Shown here: in pieces, positions 1-9,350 of the stretch
How the letters are laid out: each line of letters starts with the position of its first letter
How positions within the stretch are numbered: the first letter of the stretch is position 1
From: JAAYRG01 sp964643255
GTDB lineage: Bacteria; Bacillota; Clostridia; Lachnospirales; Lachnospiraceae
Assembly: GCA_964643255.1 (NCBI GenBank)
Contig: CAZXSM010000001.1
Location: 14,055 to 78,054, forward strand
Length of the DNA: 64,000 bases
Direction: 5' to 3'
Notes under the pieces: generated by a model
What the model was told of the DNA's origin: nothing
Databases searched by the model: none
Seen by the model: the letters and a program-made list of their open reading frames with translations, nothing else
Position numbers and translations under genes: made by a program

Positions 1-1801
1 TTTGGTATCTTGTTATAGCAGGAAAATAATATTTAGAAGCCATTTGAATCATAGTTTTTGCTTCTATATTAATCTTTTTTGAATAACTTTCATATTCTAT
101 TTCAACCCTAGAACATAATTCTGATTTGGAAAACACATGGTGCTTTTCAAATAACTGTATGGACTTATGGGTTATTAGTGAAGGTATGGAATCAATAAAT
201 GTTTCATGATTAGGTAAACCTCTTTTTGCTGCTTCTTGTCTCCATTCCTTGGAATATCCATTCCCATTAAACACTATTCTATAGTGGTCAGTAACTGTTT
301 TCTTTATTAAATCCTGTACAGCAAGATTAAAATCTGAAGCAGTTTCAAGCTGATCAGCCATATCACATAAAACATCTGCTACAATTGTATTTAAAACTGT
401 ATTTGCGTCAGCAACAGACATAGATGATCCAACCATCCTAAACTCAAACTTGTTGTTAGTAAATGCAAATGGTGATGTACGATTTCTATCTGCAGCATCT
501 CTATGAAACTTAGGTATTCTATGTACTCCAACATTAAACCTATCAGATCCCATACTACTGGTAGCTTCCCCTGTTTCTACTAATTGTAATAATACATCCT
601 CCATTTGATTACCTACATATATGGAAATTATAGCAGGTGGAGCTTCATTAGCCCCAAGTCTATGATCATTACCAGGATTAGATGCTGAAAGACGTAATAG
701 GTCTGCATGTTGATCTACTGCTTTTAAAACTGCCGAGAAAAACAATAAGAACTGCACGTTTTCATGGGGAGTTGTTCCTGGATCAAATAAGTTCTTACCT
801 GTGTTTGTAACTAAAGACCAATTATTATGTTTACCAGAACCATTTACACCTTCAAATGGTTTTTCATGAAGTAAACATTCAAGTCCATGATAATTTGCAA
901 CTCTCTTCATACATTCCATTGTAAGTTGATTATGGTCAGTTGCTATATTAACAGTGGAATATATTGGAGCCATCTCATGTTGTGCTGGGGCTGCTTCATT
1001 GTGCTGGGTTTTAGATAATATACCCATTTTCCAGCATTCTATATTAAAATCTTTCATAAAGGCAGCTACTCGCTCCCTTAAGTGTCCAAAATAATGGTCG
1101 TCCATTTCCTGACCTTTTGGAGGCATTGCCCCAAACAAAGTTCGCCCAGTATAAATCAAGTCTTCTCTTTGTAGATACTTTTCCTTATCAATTAGAAAAT
1201 ATTCTTGTTCTGCACCTACCGTTGCATTAACACTGGTTACATGGTCATGGCCAAAAAGTTTTAGGATTCTTAAGGCCTGATCATTAATTGCTTCCATAGA
1301 GCGAAGAAGGGGTGTTTTTTTATCTAGAGCTTCTCCAGTATATGAGCAAAATGCAGTAGGGATACATAAGGTAACTCCTGAAGCATCTTCTCTTAGAAAA
1401 GCAGGCGAGGTACAATCCCAAGCCGTATAGCCTCTCGCCTCAAAGGTTGACCTAATTCCACCAGAAGGGAATGATGAAGCGTCAGGTTCGCCTTTTATTA
1501 ATTCCTTGCCTGAAAACTCCATAATTACCTTACCATCAACTGTTGGGCTTATAAATGAATCATGTTTTTCTGCTGTATAACCAGTCATTGGCTGAAACCA
1601 ATGAGTATAGTGGGTTGCACCTCTGCCAATAGCCCAGTCCTTCATAGCATTAGCAACAACTTCAGCAACTTCCAAATCTAGGTCATCACCATTTTCTATG
1701 GTTTGTTGTAGTTTTACATATATTTTCTTAGGCAGGCATTCAACCATTGTTGCATCATTAAACACATTCATTCCAAATATTTCTGTTAATTTGCCTTCCA
1801 T
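1..1801 (-). CDS. glnN: Type III glutamine synthetase (GlnN class), 3' end cut by window edge
   Basis: It makes glutamine from glutamate, ammonia and ATP in the cytoplasm. About 600 codons are open from the ATG at 1799-1801 to the window edge, so the C-terminus (the family is about 700 residues) is missing. The translation carries the type III hallmark GATHYTHWFQPMTG near residue 60, the catalytic stretch TVGAEQEYF, and NGSGKHNNWS and HRLGANEAPP in the active-site region. A strong AGGAGGT lies about 10 bases before the ATG. The DUF624 gene ends 21 bp upstream on the same strand, so the two may be co-transcribed. The symbol glnN follows usage for this class; some annotations write glnA. Confidence 0.95.
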   Translation of the reverse strand, partial: MEGKLTEIFGMNVFNDATMVECLPKKIYVKLQQTIENGDDLDLEVAEVVANAMKDWAIGRGATHYTHWFQPMTGYTAEKHDSFISPTVDGKVIMEFSGKELIKGEPDASSFPSGGIRSTFEARGYTAWDCTSPAFLREDASGVTLCIPTAFCSYTGEALDKKTPLLRSMEAINDQALRILKLFGHDHVTSVNATVGAEQEYFLIDKEKYLQREDLIYTGRTLFGAMPPKGQEMDDHYFGHLRERVAAFMKDFNIECWKMGILSKTQHNEAAPAQHEMAPIYSTVNIATDHNQLTMECMKRVANYHGLECLLHEKPFEGVNGSGKHNNWSLVTNTGKNLFDPGTTPHENVQFLLFFSAVLKAVDQHADLLRLSASNPGNDHRLGANEAPPAIISIYVGNQMEDVLLQLVETGEATSSMGSDRFNVGVHRIPKFHRDAADRNRTSPFAFTNNKFEFRMVGSSMSVADANTVLNTIVADVLCDMADQLETASDFNLAVQDLIKKTVTDHYRIVFNGNGYSKEWRQEAAKRGLPNHETFIDSIPSLITHKSIQLFEKHHVFSKSELCSRVEIEYESYSKKINIEAKTMIQMASKYYFPAITRYQ

Positions 1802-1822
1802 ACTATATTCGACCTCCTAGAC

Positions 1823-2479
1823 CTAGTCCAGATACCACTCGTCAACGCCTTGTTCCACTGCATCTTCTAATTTTTCAGGCATATATTTCTTGAATATTCT
1901 TTCTATCAATAATGATTGAAGTAATATTGATAGGCCAGGAATTATTAAAGATCCAATAGGAAAAAATAAATAACTTAATAAAAGACTAGCTCCTGTAATT
2001 ACTGCAAGAACAAGTGTTGATGGCAAATGTCTTATAGCCAAATAAAAACAGTTCTTAAGTAATTGTTTTACTGTGATTTCAAATCTTGATAAATAAGGAA
2101 ATACGTAGAGATTAACAATTATAGCAAGCACAGTTAAACCTATAAATATTCCCATAAATACTGATTGTTTAGTCCCTGTTAAAGAATGCTGTACAAATTT
2201 AATATCAACATACAAAATTAAATAGACTACAATAAATATTATGGTTAATCCTAAACCTTGCTTAAAATTATCTTTGAAACTTTTGAAAAATTCTCTAAAA
2301 GGATAACTTCTCTCTTTTCTTATGTTTTTAACAACCGTATAATATAAAGCTGTTGTCGCTGGACCAATAGTAAATATTGGTATACATATTAATGTGTACA
2401 CAATGCTTAATAACACTATATCTACAATCTTATTAATAATTGAAAATATAGGGTTATCTAGATTAAATAAATTAGACAT
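1823..2479 (-). CDS. DUF624 family membrane protein
   Basis: A 218-residue integral membrane protein. Hydrophobic segments lie near residues 13-45, 75-95, 108-130, 148-175 and 178-195. The N-terminal pattern, an Asn/Pro-rich lead-in then IPIFTIGPATTALYYTV, is typical of DUF624 (YesL-like) proteins, which often neighbour sugar transporters and have no firmly assigned reaction. Here the neighbour is type III glutamine synthetase, 21 bp downstream, which hints at a shared transcript but does not show a function. The ATG at 2479 has a spaced TAAGGAG before it. The length matches the family. Confidence 0.75.
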   Translation of the reverse strand: MSNLFNLDNPIFSIINKIVDIVLLSIVYTLICIPIFTIGPATTALYYTVVKNIRKERSYPFREFFKSFKDNFKQGLGLTIIFIVVYLILYVDIKFVQHSLTGTKQSVFMGIFIGLTVLAIIVNLYVFPYLSRFEITVKQLLKNCFYLAIRHLPSTLVLAVITGASLLLSYLFFPIGSLIIPGLSILLQSLLIERIFKKYMPEKLEDAVEQGVDEWYLD

Positions 2480-2653
2480 ATCTTACTCCTTAGTAAATTA
2501 TAGTGTTATTGAAATATATTTTTAAAACTCATAATTAACTGCATATATTTATATTTAAAAATACATATCAATCCTTGTAGTGTGTATATTCATATTATTA
2601 CATAATATCATAAGTTCCCCTTATTATAAAGAGTTTTTTGTATATATAAACAC

Positions 2654-2682
2654 TTGTTAAAAGAAATTCTCCATATTATAAT
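2654..2682 (+). promoter_or_regulatory. Housekeeping-type promoter of azlCD
   Basis: The -35 box TTGTTA (2654-2659) and -10 box TATAAT (2677-2682) are 17 bp apart. The predicted start is near 2690, about 50 bases before the azlC ATG. This is the best promoter match in the 260-bp divergent gap between the DUF624 gene and azlC. No riboswitch or T-box motif was seen there. Confidence 0.6.
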
Positions 2683-2739
2683 AAGGAAAGCAAGAAAACA
2701 CACTCCTATACATTCTTATATAAAGAAAGGTAATAAATT

Positions 2740-3438
2740 ATGAAACTACAAAAGCATAAAAATTCCTTAAAAGCAGCCTTTCCACACACAATACCAGTAT
2801 TAGCTGGTTATTTGTTACTTGGGGCTGCTTATGGGGTTTTAATGGATAAGCAAGGCTATAGTTTAATATGGGTTATATTATCTAGCTTGTTTATCTATGC
2901 TGGCTCAATGCAGTTTGTCTCAGTAGGCCTATTAGCTAGCGGATTTAATCCAATAAATGCCGCACTAATAACACTTACCGTTAATGCAAGGCATCTTTTT
3001 TATGGAATATCAATGTTAGGTAAATACAAAGGAGTAGGTAAAAAGAAATGGTATCTTGTTCTTGGCCTAACCGATGAAACCTTCTCCCTACTTTCAAGTA
3101 TAAAAACAACATACAATATAGATAAAGGTTGGTTTATGTTTTATATCACTCTACTAAATCATATATACTGGATATCAGGATCTGTACTCGGTAGCATACT
3201 TGGCAACTTTATTCCTTTCGATACCAGTGGACTAGACTTTGTCCTAACTGCCTTGTTTGTAGTTTCTTTAATTGAAAAATTGTTAACCACCAATAACCAT
3301 CTTCCTGAAATAATAGGTGCATCAAGTGCAATACTTTGCCGCCTTATATTTGGACCTGAAAACTTCCTTATTCCTACCATGATTCTAATCCTTGTCTTGG
3401 TAACAGTGCTTAAGCCTACCCTAGAAAGGAGTCACTAA
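2740..3438 (+). CDS. azlC: AzlC family branched-chain amino acid export permease, large subunit
   Basis: A 232-residue inner-membrane protein and the large partner of the two-component AzlCD (BrnFE-like) exporter for branched-chain amino acids and analogues. The family signature is visible in AFPHTIPVLAGYLLLGAAYG near residues 14-33, IYAGSMQFVSVGLL near 52-65 and LTVNARHLFYGISM near 79-92, followed by several hydrophobic helices. azlD starts 2 bp after its stop, so the two are translationally linked. Export genes sit within a few kb of ilvBD, in keeping with overflow control of BCAA pools, though the actual substrate is inferred. The ATG follows AAAGAAAGG at a usable distance. Confidence 0.92.
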   Translation: MKLQKHKNSLKAAFPHTIPVLAGYLLLGAAYGVLMDKQGYSLIWVILSSLFIYAGSMQFVSVGLLASGFNPINAALITLTVNARHLFYGISMLGKYKGVGKKKWYLVLGLTDETFSLLSSIKTTYNIDKGWFMFYITLLNHIYWISGSVLGSILGNFIPFDTSGLDFVLTALFVVSLIEKLLTTNNHLPEIIGASSAILCRLIFGPENFLIPTMILILVLVTVLKPTLERSH

Positions 3439-3440
3439 CC

Positions 3441-3773
3441 ATGCCTCTATCAATACATGAGTCTATAATAATATTGGGAATAATAGCCCTGGTAACTGCC
3501 CTAATTAGAACAATTCCCTTCCTACTATTCCCTGAAGATAAAGAAACCCCAAAATATATTAAATACCTATCCAAAGTCCTCCCCAACACCATAATAGCCA
3601 TGCTTGTGTTCTATTGCCTAAAAGACATAAACTTCCTAGTCTACCCCAATGCTTTTCCCGAATTAATATCAATAGGGGCTATAATAATACTACATACTTG
3701 GAAACGCAATACCCTATTAAGTATAGGTGGTGGAACCCTAATTTATATGCTCTTAATCCAAAACATATTTTAA
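3441..3773 (+). CDS. azlD: AzlD family branched-chain amino acid transporter small subunit
   Basis: A 110-residue membrane protein with four hydrophobic segments, the size and pattern of AzlD/BrnE. The motif TALIRTIPFLLFP near residues 19-31 and LPNTIIAMLVFYCL near 48-61 are characteristic. It starts 2 bp after azlC, with the Shine-Dalgarno AAAGGAG inside the azlC 3' end. It ends 6 bp from the stop of the convergent DUF1015 gene, so the two convergent transcripts must overlap. No hairpin terminator is present between them. Confidence 0.9.
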   Translation: MPLSIHESIIILGIIALVTALIRTIPFLLFPEDKETPKYIKYLSKVLPNTIIAMLVFYCLKDINFLVYPNAFPELISIGAIIILHTWKRNTLLSIGGGTLIYMLLIQNIF

Positions 3774-3779
3774 GCCATA

Positions 3780-5018
3780 TCAAATCCTATGAATAAACAA
3801 TCCACTCCGTAACTTTGGTTCAAACCAGGTAGACTTGGGAGGCATTAACTTTCCTGCATCAGAAACTGCAAACAAGTCCTCCATACTAGTCGGATACATA
3901 GAAAAGGCTATCTCCATATCATCTGCTACTCTTTTTTCTAGTTCTTGTAATCCCCTAATACCACCAATAAAATCAATTCTGTCATCAGTTTTTGGATTTT
4001 TCACCCCTAATATAGGATCCAGAATATAATCTTGTAAAATAGATACATCCAAAGAAGCAACTGGATCTTTCGCATCTACAAGTCCATCCTTTATACGAAG
4101 TTCAAACCATACTCTATCAAGATACATTCCAAAAGTGCCCTTGCTAGATGGTAAGTAGGGAATTTGTCCCTGTTCTTCTATAATAAAATTTTCACTTATT
4201 TTATACAAAATTTCATTTTCTGAATTACCATTCAAATCCATTACTACTCGGTTATATGGTTGAATCAAGAGCTCATCATCTGGAAATAAAACTGATAAAA
4301 AGAAATTAAACTCTTCACTTCCATCATAGTCAGGATTTTCTTGTCTTCTCATTTGACCAACACGAACTGCAGAAGCAGTTCTATGATGTCCATCAGCAAT
4401 ATATATACTATCCATCTTGGCAAATATATCTTTAATTTTTTCAATATCATTTTCTTCTTTAACTATCCAAACATTATGACTTATACCATCTGGCGAATTA
4501 AAACTATATAGTTTATCGTCTTTTTTTACTTGTTCTACTATTCTTTTTATTTCATCTTGTGCTTTATAAGCTAAGAAAATAGGCCCTGTTTGTGCATCAA
4601 GTGCATCTACATGATTAATTCGGTCTATTTCCTTTTCTTTTCTAGTATTTTCATGTTTTTTAATAACACCTTTTTCATAATCATCTATTGAAGCACATGC
4701 TACAATTCCTGTTTGTGATCTTCCATCCATAATTAGCTCATATATATAAAAATAATCTTCCTCATCTTGAATGAATTCACCTTGATCAATCATAGAATAC
4801 AAAGTATCTCTTGCCTTTGCATAAACTTGCGGATCATAGGTATCTACATCATCACTAAACTGAGTTTCAGCCCTATCAATTTTTAAAAATGATAAAGGTT
4901 CTTTAGATACTTCTTCTTTAGCCTCTGTCCTATTATAAACATCGTAAGGAAGTGCTGCTATTTGATGTGCAATATCTTTTCTAGGCCTAACAGCCTTAAA
5001 GGGTTTTATTATAGCCAT
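3780..5018 (-). CDS. DUF1015 domain protein of the serine operon
   Basis: A 412-residue soluble protein of the DUF1015 family, whose biochemical role is not established. It begins MAIIKPFKAVRP, the usual family start, directly after AAGGAGGAAAATT; an upstream in-frame ATG at 5063 would add 15 untypical residues and lacks this site. Family marks are PYDV near residue 26, KKHENTRKEKE near 121-131 and YIADGHHRTASAVR near residue 202, the best conserved block. It is the last gene of serC-serA-DUF1015, a gene order seen repeatedly in Clostridia, which suggests a part in serine or phosphoserine metabolism. That role is inferred from context only. It converges on azlD with 6 bp between the stops. 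Confidence 0.85.
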   Translation of the reverse strand: MAIIKPFKAVRPRKDIAHQIAALPYDVYNRTEAKEEVSKEPLSFLKIDRAETQFSDDVDTYDPQVYAKARDTLYSMIDQGEFIQDEEDYFYIYELIMDGRSQTGIVACASIDDYEKGVIKKHENTRKEKEIDRINHVDALDAQTGPIFLAYKAQDEIKRIVEQVKKDDKLYSFNSPDGISHNVWIVKEENDIEKIKDIFAKMDSIYIADGHHRTASAVRVGQMRRQENPDYDGSEEFNFFLSVLFPDDELLIQPYNRVVMDLNGNSENEILYKISENFIIEEQGQIPYLPSSKGTFGMYLDRVWFELRIKDGLVDAKDPVASLDVSILQDYILDPILGVKNPKTDDRIDFIGGIRGLQELEKRVADDMEIAFSMYPTSMEDLFAVSDAGKLMPPKSTWFEPKLRSGLFIHRI

Positions 5019-5093
5019 AATTTTCCTCCTTATTTTTATAAAACTCCACATAAAGATTAACATCTAAATGTGGAGTTTATCAACAAATTATTC

Positions 5094-6254
5094 TTATAAA
5101 GTTCTAACTTTTAGTACTCCTTCAATATCTTGTATTTTTCTTATTGATTCTTTGCAAAAAGGAGTATCCATATCAACTATTGTGTATGCATTATTTCCTT
5201 TACTCTTATTTACTAGATTAGAGATATTAATATCCCTTTCTCCAAATATACTAGTTACCTTGTTAAGCATTTGTGGTATGTTTTTATGGATGATTGTTAT
5301 ACGATTTCCACTAGTAAGCTTACCAGCATCAACATCAGGAAAGTTAACTGAATTCTTTATGTTACCATTTTCAATATAGTCCTTAACCTGATTTACAGCC
5401 ATAACTGCACAATTTTCTTCTGATTCACTAGTTGATGCACCAAGATGAGGAGTTGCTATGGTATTCTTTGTTTTAGCAATCTCAGTTGTTGGGAAATCGG
5501 TAACATATTTACCTACCTTGCCACTGTTAAGAGCTTCTATTATATCTTCATCATTTACTAGTGTGTTTCTAGCATAATTTAATATGATTACTCCATCTTT
5601 CATAGTTTCTATAGAGTCCTTATTAATCATGCCCGTTGTACCTTCATTTGCGGGAACATGGAGAGTAATATAATCACATTCTTTAAATATTTCTTCCTTA
5701 GTATTAACATGAATGATATGTCTAGATACATTCCAAGCATGATCTAGGGAAATATATGGGTCGTATCCATAAACGTCCATCCCTAAACGAATACCAATAT
5801 TAGCAACTAAAACACCAATTGCACCCAGTCCAATAACTCCTAATTTCTTCCCTTTAATCTCATGACCTGTAAATTGTTTCTTTGCTTTCTCTAAAGATTT
5901 TAATAAATCTGGATCATCTTTGTTTTCTTCTACCCAATTAATCCCACCTATTATATCACGTGATGCTAGAATTAAACCTGCAATAACCATTTCTTTAACA
6001 CCATTAGCATTAGCTCCTGGCGTATTAAATACAACTATACCTTGATCTGAACATTTGTCAATCGGAATATTGTTAACACCTGCACCTGCACGAGCAATTA
6101 CATTAAGGTCTTCAGGTAGGTCCATGTCATGCATTGATGCACTTCTTACTAATACAATCTCTGCTTCCTTAATATTATCTACTTTTGTATATTTATCGCC
6201 AAACAGCTTAAGTCCTTCTTCTGAAATAGGATTTAAGCATGTATAATTTCCCAT
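5094..6254 (-). CDS. serA: D-3-phosphoglycerate dehydrogenase, short ACT-domain form
   Basis: It oxidises 3-phosphoglycerate to 3-phosphohydroxypyruvate, the first step of serine synthesis. The 386 residues show the D-2-hydroxyacid dehydrogenase fold: GAGVNNIP near residue 57, an NAD-binding GLGAIG near 142-147, the Asp-ending strand YGYDPY that favours NAD, the catalytic Arg in NYARN, and the catalytic His in PHLGAST. A C-terminal ACT domain (about 315-386) is the likely site of serine feedback. The intervening domain of long SerA forms is absent. GGAGG precedes the ATG. serC lies 71 bp upstream and DUF1015 follows 75 bp downstream, forming one operon. Confidence 0.96.
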   Translation of the reverse strand: MGNYTCLNPISEEGLKLFGDKYTKVDNIKEAEIVLVRSASMHDMDLPEDLNVIARAGAGVNNIPIDKCSDQGIVVFNTPGANANGVKEMVIAGLILASRDIIGGINWVEENKDDPDLLKSLEKAKKQFTGHEIKGKKLGVIGLGAIGVLVANIGIRLGMDVYGYDPYISLDHAWNVSRHIIHVNTKEEIFKECDYITLHVPANEGTTGMINKDSIETMKDGVIILNYARNTLVNDEDIIEALNSGKVGKYVTDFPTTEIAKTKNTIATPHLGASTSESEENCAVMAVNQVKDYIENGNIKNSVNFPDVDAGKLTSGNRITIIHKNIPQMLNKVTSIFGERDINISNLVNKSKGNNAYTIVDMDTPFCKESIRKIQDIEGVLKVRTL

Positions 6255-6325
6255 ATATATCCTCCTGTCAATTAAAATATTAATGTAATAAACCTGTTAT
6301 AAGGATTTATTAACAGAAATATTTT

Positions 6326-7395
6326 TTAATTATTACTTTCAAATTCTTTCATAAATTCTACTAATGCTTCTACACCTTCTATAGGCATTGCATTGTAGAT
6401 ACTTGCACGCATACCACCAACTGTTCTATGGCCTTTTAAGTTTTCCAATCCAGCTTTCTCAGCTTCCTTAATAAACTTAGCATCAAGGTCCTTATCACCA
6501 GTTACAAATGGTACATTCATAAGTGAACGGTCTTTTTTAACAACTGTTCCTTTAAATAATTCACTTTGATCTAAGAAATCATATAAAATATTAGCTNNNN
6601 NNNNNNCATTCCTTCTAAACCACCACGATTTTCAATCCACTTAAACACTTTTCCACACATATAAATTCCATATGTAGGTGGTGTATTGTATAAGGAACCT
6701 TTATCTGCGTGAGTTTTATATTGTAACATAGTAGGAGTACCTTCTAGTGTTATATCGCTTATTAGGTCTTCACGAATTATAACAATTGTTACACCAGCTG
6801 GTCCTACATTCTTTTGAGCACCGCCAAATAATATTCCATACTTACTAACATCAACTGGTTCTGATAAAAAGCATGAGGATATATCGGAAACTAATAATTT
6901 ACCTTTTGTGTTAGGTAATGTTTTGAACTTTGTACCGTAAATAGTATTGTTTTCACAGATATATACATAATCTGCATCTTCACTAATAGGTAAATCACTA
7001 CAATCGGGAATATATGTAAAGTTTTTATCTTTTGATGATGCTAACACATTTACCTTACCAAACTTTGAAGCTTCTTGGTAGGCTTTATTTGCCCAGTTGC
7101 CTGTAATAATAAAATCTGCAACCTTATTCTTCATTAAATTCATTGGAATCATAGCAAATTGAGTGGATGCTCCACCTTGCAAAAATAAAACCTTATAATT
7201 ATCTGGTATTTTCATCAAATCTCTTATATCTTGTTCTGCTTCATCAATAATATTTTGGAAAGCCTGTGATCGGTGACTCATCTCCATAACAGACATTCCT
7301 GTATTATTATAATTGAGCATTTCTTCCGATGCTTCTTGCAAAACCTCCACTGGTAATACAGCTGGTCCTGCTGAAAAGTTATATACTCTTTCCAT
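6326..7395 (-). CDS. serC: Phosphoserine aminotransferase, interrupted by an assembly gap
   Basis: It transaminates 3-phosphohydroxypyruvate with glutamate to phosphoserine, using PLP. Residues 1-263 are readable (NFSAGPAVLP start, GGASTQFAMIPMN near 74-86, PLP-binding Lys195 in GGAQKNVGPAG). After the 10 N at 6597-6606 a further 89 residues continue in a different frame, including MNVPFV and the GHRTVGGMRASIYNA end motif. The family normally has seven residues across the missing segment, so about 20 real bases are expected (remainder 2 modulo 3) instead of 10. That restores one gene of about 359 residues, the usual SerC length. I read this as a scaffold gap and not a pseudogene. Confidence 0.93.
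6597..6606. other. Assembly gap, 10 N, inside serC
   Basis: Ten N replace sequence of unknown length. The flanking serC frames differ by two bases, so the true length must leave remainder 2 when divided by 3. Comparison with the SerC family predicts about 20 bases. Confidence 0.95.
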
Positions 7396-7470
7396 TTAAA
7401 AAATCCTCCCTTTGTTGATGAGTAATGTGTTTTCTGAGCTTATATTTAAAATGGCAATATAAATATATTA

Positions 7471-7490
7471 GGTCATTTTGACGCTTGACC
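7471..7490. promoter_or_regulatory. Operator-like inverted repeat at the serC start site
   Basis: GGTCA (7471-7475) and TGACC (7486-7490) form an inverted repeat with a 10-base centre. It lies about 9 to 28 bases downstream of the start predicted from the promoter at 7506-7534, a position suited to a repressor. The binding protein is unknown. Confidence 0.4.
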
Positions 7491-7505
7491 ACTTTAATTA
7501 GATAC

Positions 7506-7534
7506 ATTATAGAACTTAGTTAAATTTATGTCAA
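7506..7534 (-). promoter_or_regulatory. Consensus promoter of the serC-serA-DUF1015 operon
   Basis: On the minus strand a perfect TTGACA (7529-7534) and a perfect TATAAT (7506-7511) are 17 bp apart. The predicted start is near 7499, giving a leader of about 100 bases before the serC ATG. It is the closest match to the vegetative consensus that I found in the window. Confidence 0.8.
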
Positions 7535-7617
7535 GTAATATGTCTTTATGAAAAACATTGGATATTATGTTTAATTTTAATGTTTTAATCTTATCTTCAG
7601 TATTAAGTACTATGACA

Positions 7618-7644
7618 AAGGTCACTGAATATTTCAGTGACCTT
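7618..7644 (-). terminator. Putative intrinsic terminator after ilvB
   Basis: A perfect 12-bp stem, AAGGTCACTGAA / TTCAGTGACCTT, with a 3-base loop, starts 19 bp past the ilvB stop. The T tract after it on the minus strand is short (TTTGTC), so termination may be partial. Confidence 0.55.
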
Positions 7645-7662
7645 ATAAATCCTCTTATATTA

Positions 7663-9339
7663 TTATTTATTAATATCTTCTTCTGTAATGATTTCGTCAA
7701 TTGCTGCTCCTGGTGCTACCATTGGCCAAACTTTATCATCACTATCAATGACACAATCTATTAATACTGGACCATCGAAAGCTAAGGCTTCTTTTAAAAC
7801 ATCTTCTACCTCTTCTTTCTTTCTAATACGAAGTCCTTTTACATTAACAGCTTCGGCTAGTTTAACAAAATCTACATTGTTAGGAAGTGTGGTTTCAGAA
7901 TATCTCTTGTCATAGAACAGGTCTTGCCATTGTCTAACCATACCAAGTACACTATTATTCATTACTATTTCTATAGTAGGAAGGTTATATCGAGAATAAG
8001 TCGCAAGTTCATTCATTGTCATCCTAAAGCATCCATCACCATCTATATTAATAACCTTTTTATCTGGATTGGCAATTTGTGCTCCTATTGAAGCCCCTAA
8101 ACCAAATCCCATAGTTCCTAAACCTCCAGAAGTTATAAATGTCCTTGGTCTAGAATATTTATAATACTGGGCAGCCCACATTTGATGTTGACCTACACCA
8201 GTTGATATAATTGCATCACCTTTTGTTAGTTCATATAATTTTTCAATAATGTAAGGGCCTGTTAAAATGTCTTCCCTATATTTTAGTGGATACTTTTCTT
8301 TCTTTTCCATTATTAAGTCTATCCACTCTGAATGGACTTGTTTATTAAGTCTTTCATTCAATATTTCTAATACAATTTTAATATCACCGATAATTGAATG
8401 CTGAGTCTCGATATTCTTATTGATTTCTGCTGGATCTACATCAATATGAAGTATCTTTCCATTTCTAGCAAACTTTTTAGCATTGCCAGTAACCCTGTCA
8501 CTAAATCTTGCTCCAACTGCAATAAGCAAGTCACACTTTGTAACTGCTATATTGGCACTTTTAGTTCCATGCATTCCAACCATACCTAAATAATGTGGGT
8601 GATCACCTGGGAATGCTCCTTTTGCCATTAATGTATCTACTACCGGTCCATTAACATTCTCGGCAAATTTAAAGACCTCTTCTTGAGAATCAGATGCAAT
8701 CGTACCACCACCTAGAAAAATTACAGGTTTTTCAGCTTCTTCTATGATTTTGATTGCTTCATCAATATCAGAATCTTTAATTGTATTAGTAGGTTTTTCT
8801 ATAGGTTTTATTTCTTCTCTTACATACTCTGTCGTATTAGCCGTAACATCTTTAGCAATATCAACTAATACAGGGCCTGGTCTACCTTTTCTTGCTATGT
8901 GAAATGCTCTTCTTATAGTATGTGCTAATTCATCTACATCTTTTACCAAAAAACTATATTTAGTAATTGGCATTGTTATACCTGCAATATCAACTTCTTG
9001 GAAACTATCTTTACCTAGTAAATCAACTGATACATTACCAGTTATTGCGACCATAGGTACTGAATCCATATATGCTGTTGCTATTCCTGTTACTAAGTTA
9101 GTTGCACCTGGGCCACTAGTTGCTAAGCAAACTCCAACCTTCCCAGTAGAACGTGCATATCCATCTGCTGCATGAGCAGCTCCTTGTTCATGAGAAGTTA
9201 ATATGTGAGTTATCTCATCTTGATGACGGTAGAGCTCATCATAGATATTAAGTACCGCACCACCTGGATATCCAAATATAGTATCAACACCCTGTTCCTT
9301 CAAACATTCAACTAAAATTTGAGAACCTGTCATTTGCAT
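7663..9339 (-). CDS. ilvB: Acetolactate synthase, large catalytic subunit
   Basis: A ThDP-dependent enzyme that condenses pyruvate into acetolactate, or pyruvate with 2-ketobutyrate into acetohydroxybutyrate. The 558 residues include FGYPGGAVL, the catalytic Glu in SHEQGAAHAADGYAR (near residue 51), a central domain with GGGTIAS, and the ThDP/Mg motif DGDGCFRM. I place the start at the ATG at 9339, since AGAGGTG lies 6 bases before it; the upstream in-frame GTG at 9348 is part of that ribosome site. The ilvD stop is 11 bp upstream, so ilvD-ilvB form an operon. The regulatory subunit IlvN is not here but at 60.7 kb. Confidence 0.96.
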   Translation of the reverse strand: MQMTGSQILVECLKEQGVDTIFGYPGGAVLNIYDELYRHQDEITHILTSHEQGAAHAADGYARSTGKVGVCLATSGPGATNLVTGIATAYMDSVPMVAITGNVSVDLLGKDSFQEVDIAGITMPITKYSFLVKDVDELAHTIRRAFHIARKGRPGPVLVDIAKDVTANTTEYVREEIKPIEKPTNTIKDSDIDEAIKIIEEAEKPVIFLGGGTIASDSQEEVFKFAENVNGPVVDTLMAKGAFPGDHPHYLGMVGMHGTKSANIAVTKCDLLIAVGARFSDRVTGNAKKFARNGKILHIDVDPAEINKNIETQHSIIGDIKIVLEILNERLNKQVHSEWIDLIMEKKEKYPLKYREDILTGPYIIEKLYELTKGDAIISTGVGQHQMWAAQYYKYSRPRTFITSGGLGTMGFGLGASIGAQIANPDKKVINIDGDGCFRMTMNELATYSRYNLPTIEIVMNNSVLGMVRQWQDLFYDKRYSETTLPNNVDFVKLAEAVNVKGLRIRKKEEVEDVLKEALAFDGPVLIDCVIDSDDKVWPMVAPGAAIDEIITEEDINK

Positions 9340-9350
9340 ATTATTCACCT

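Noticed and set aside
3159..3380. Minus-strand frame of 73 codons inside azlC
   Set aside because: It is the antisense shadow of a clear membrane protein gene and shows no domain or ribosome site. The same holds for the many short antisense frames inside dxs, rnr, pgk, leuB, serA and others.
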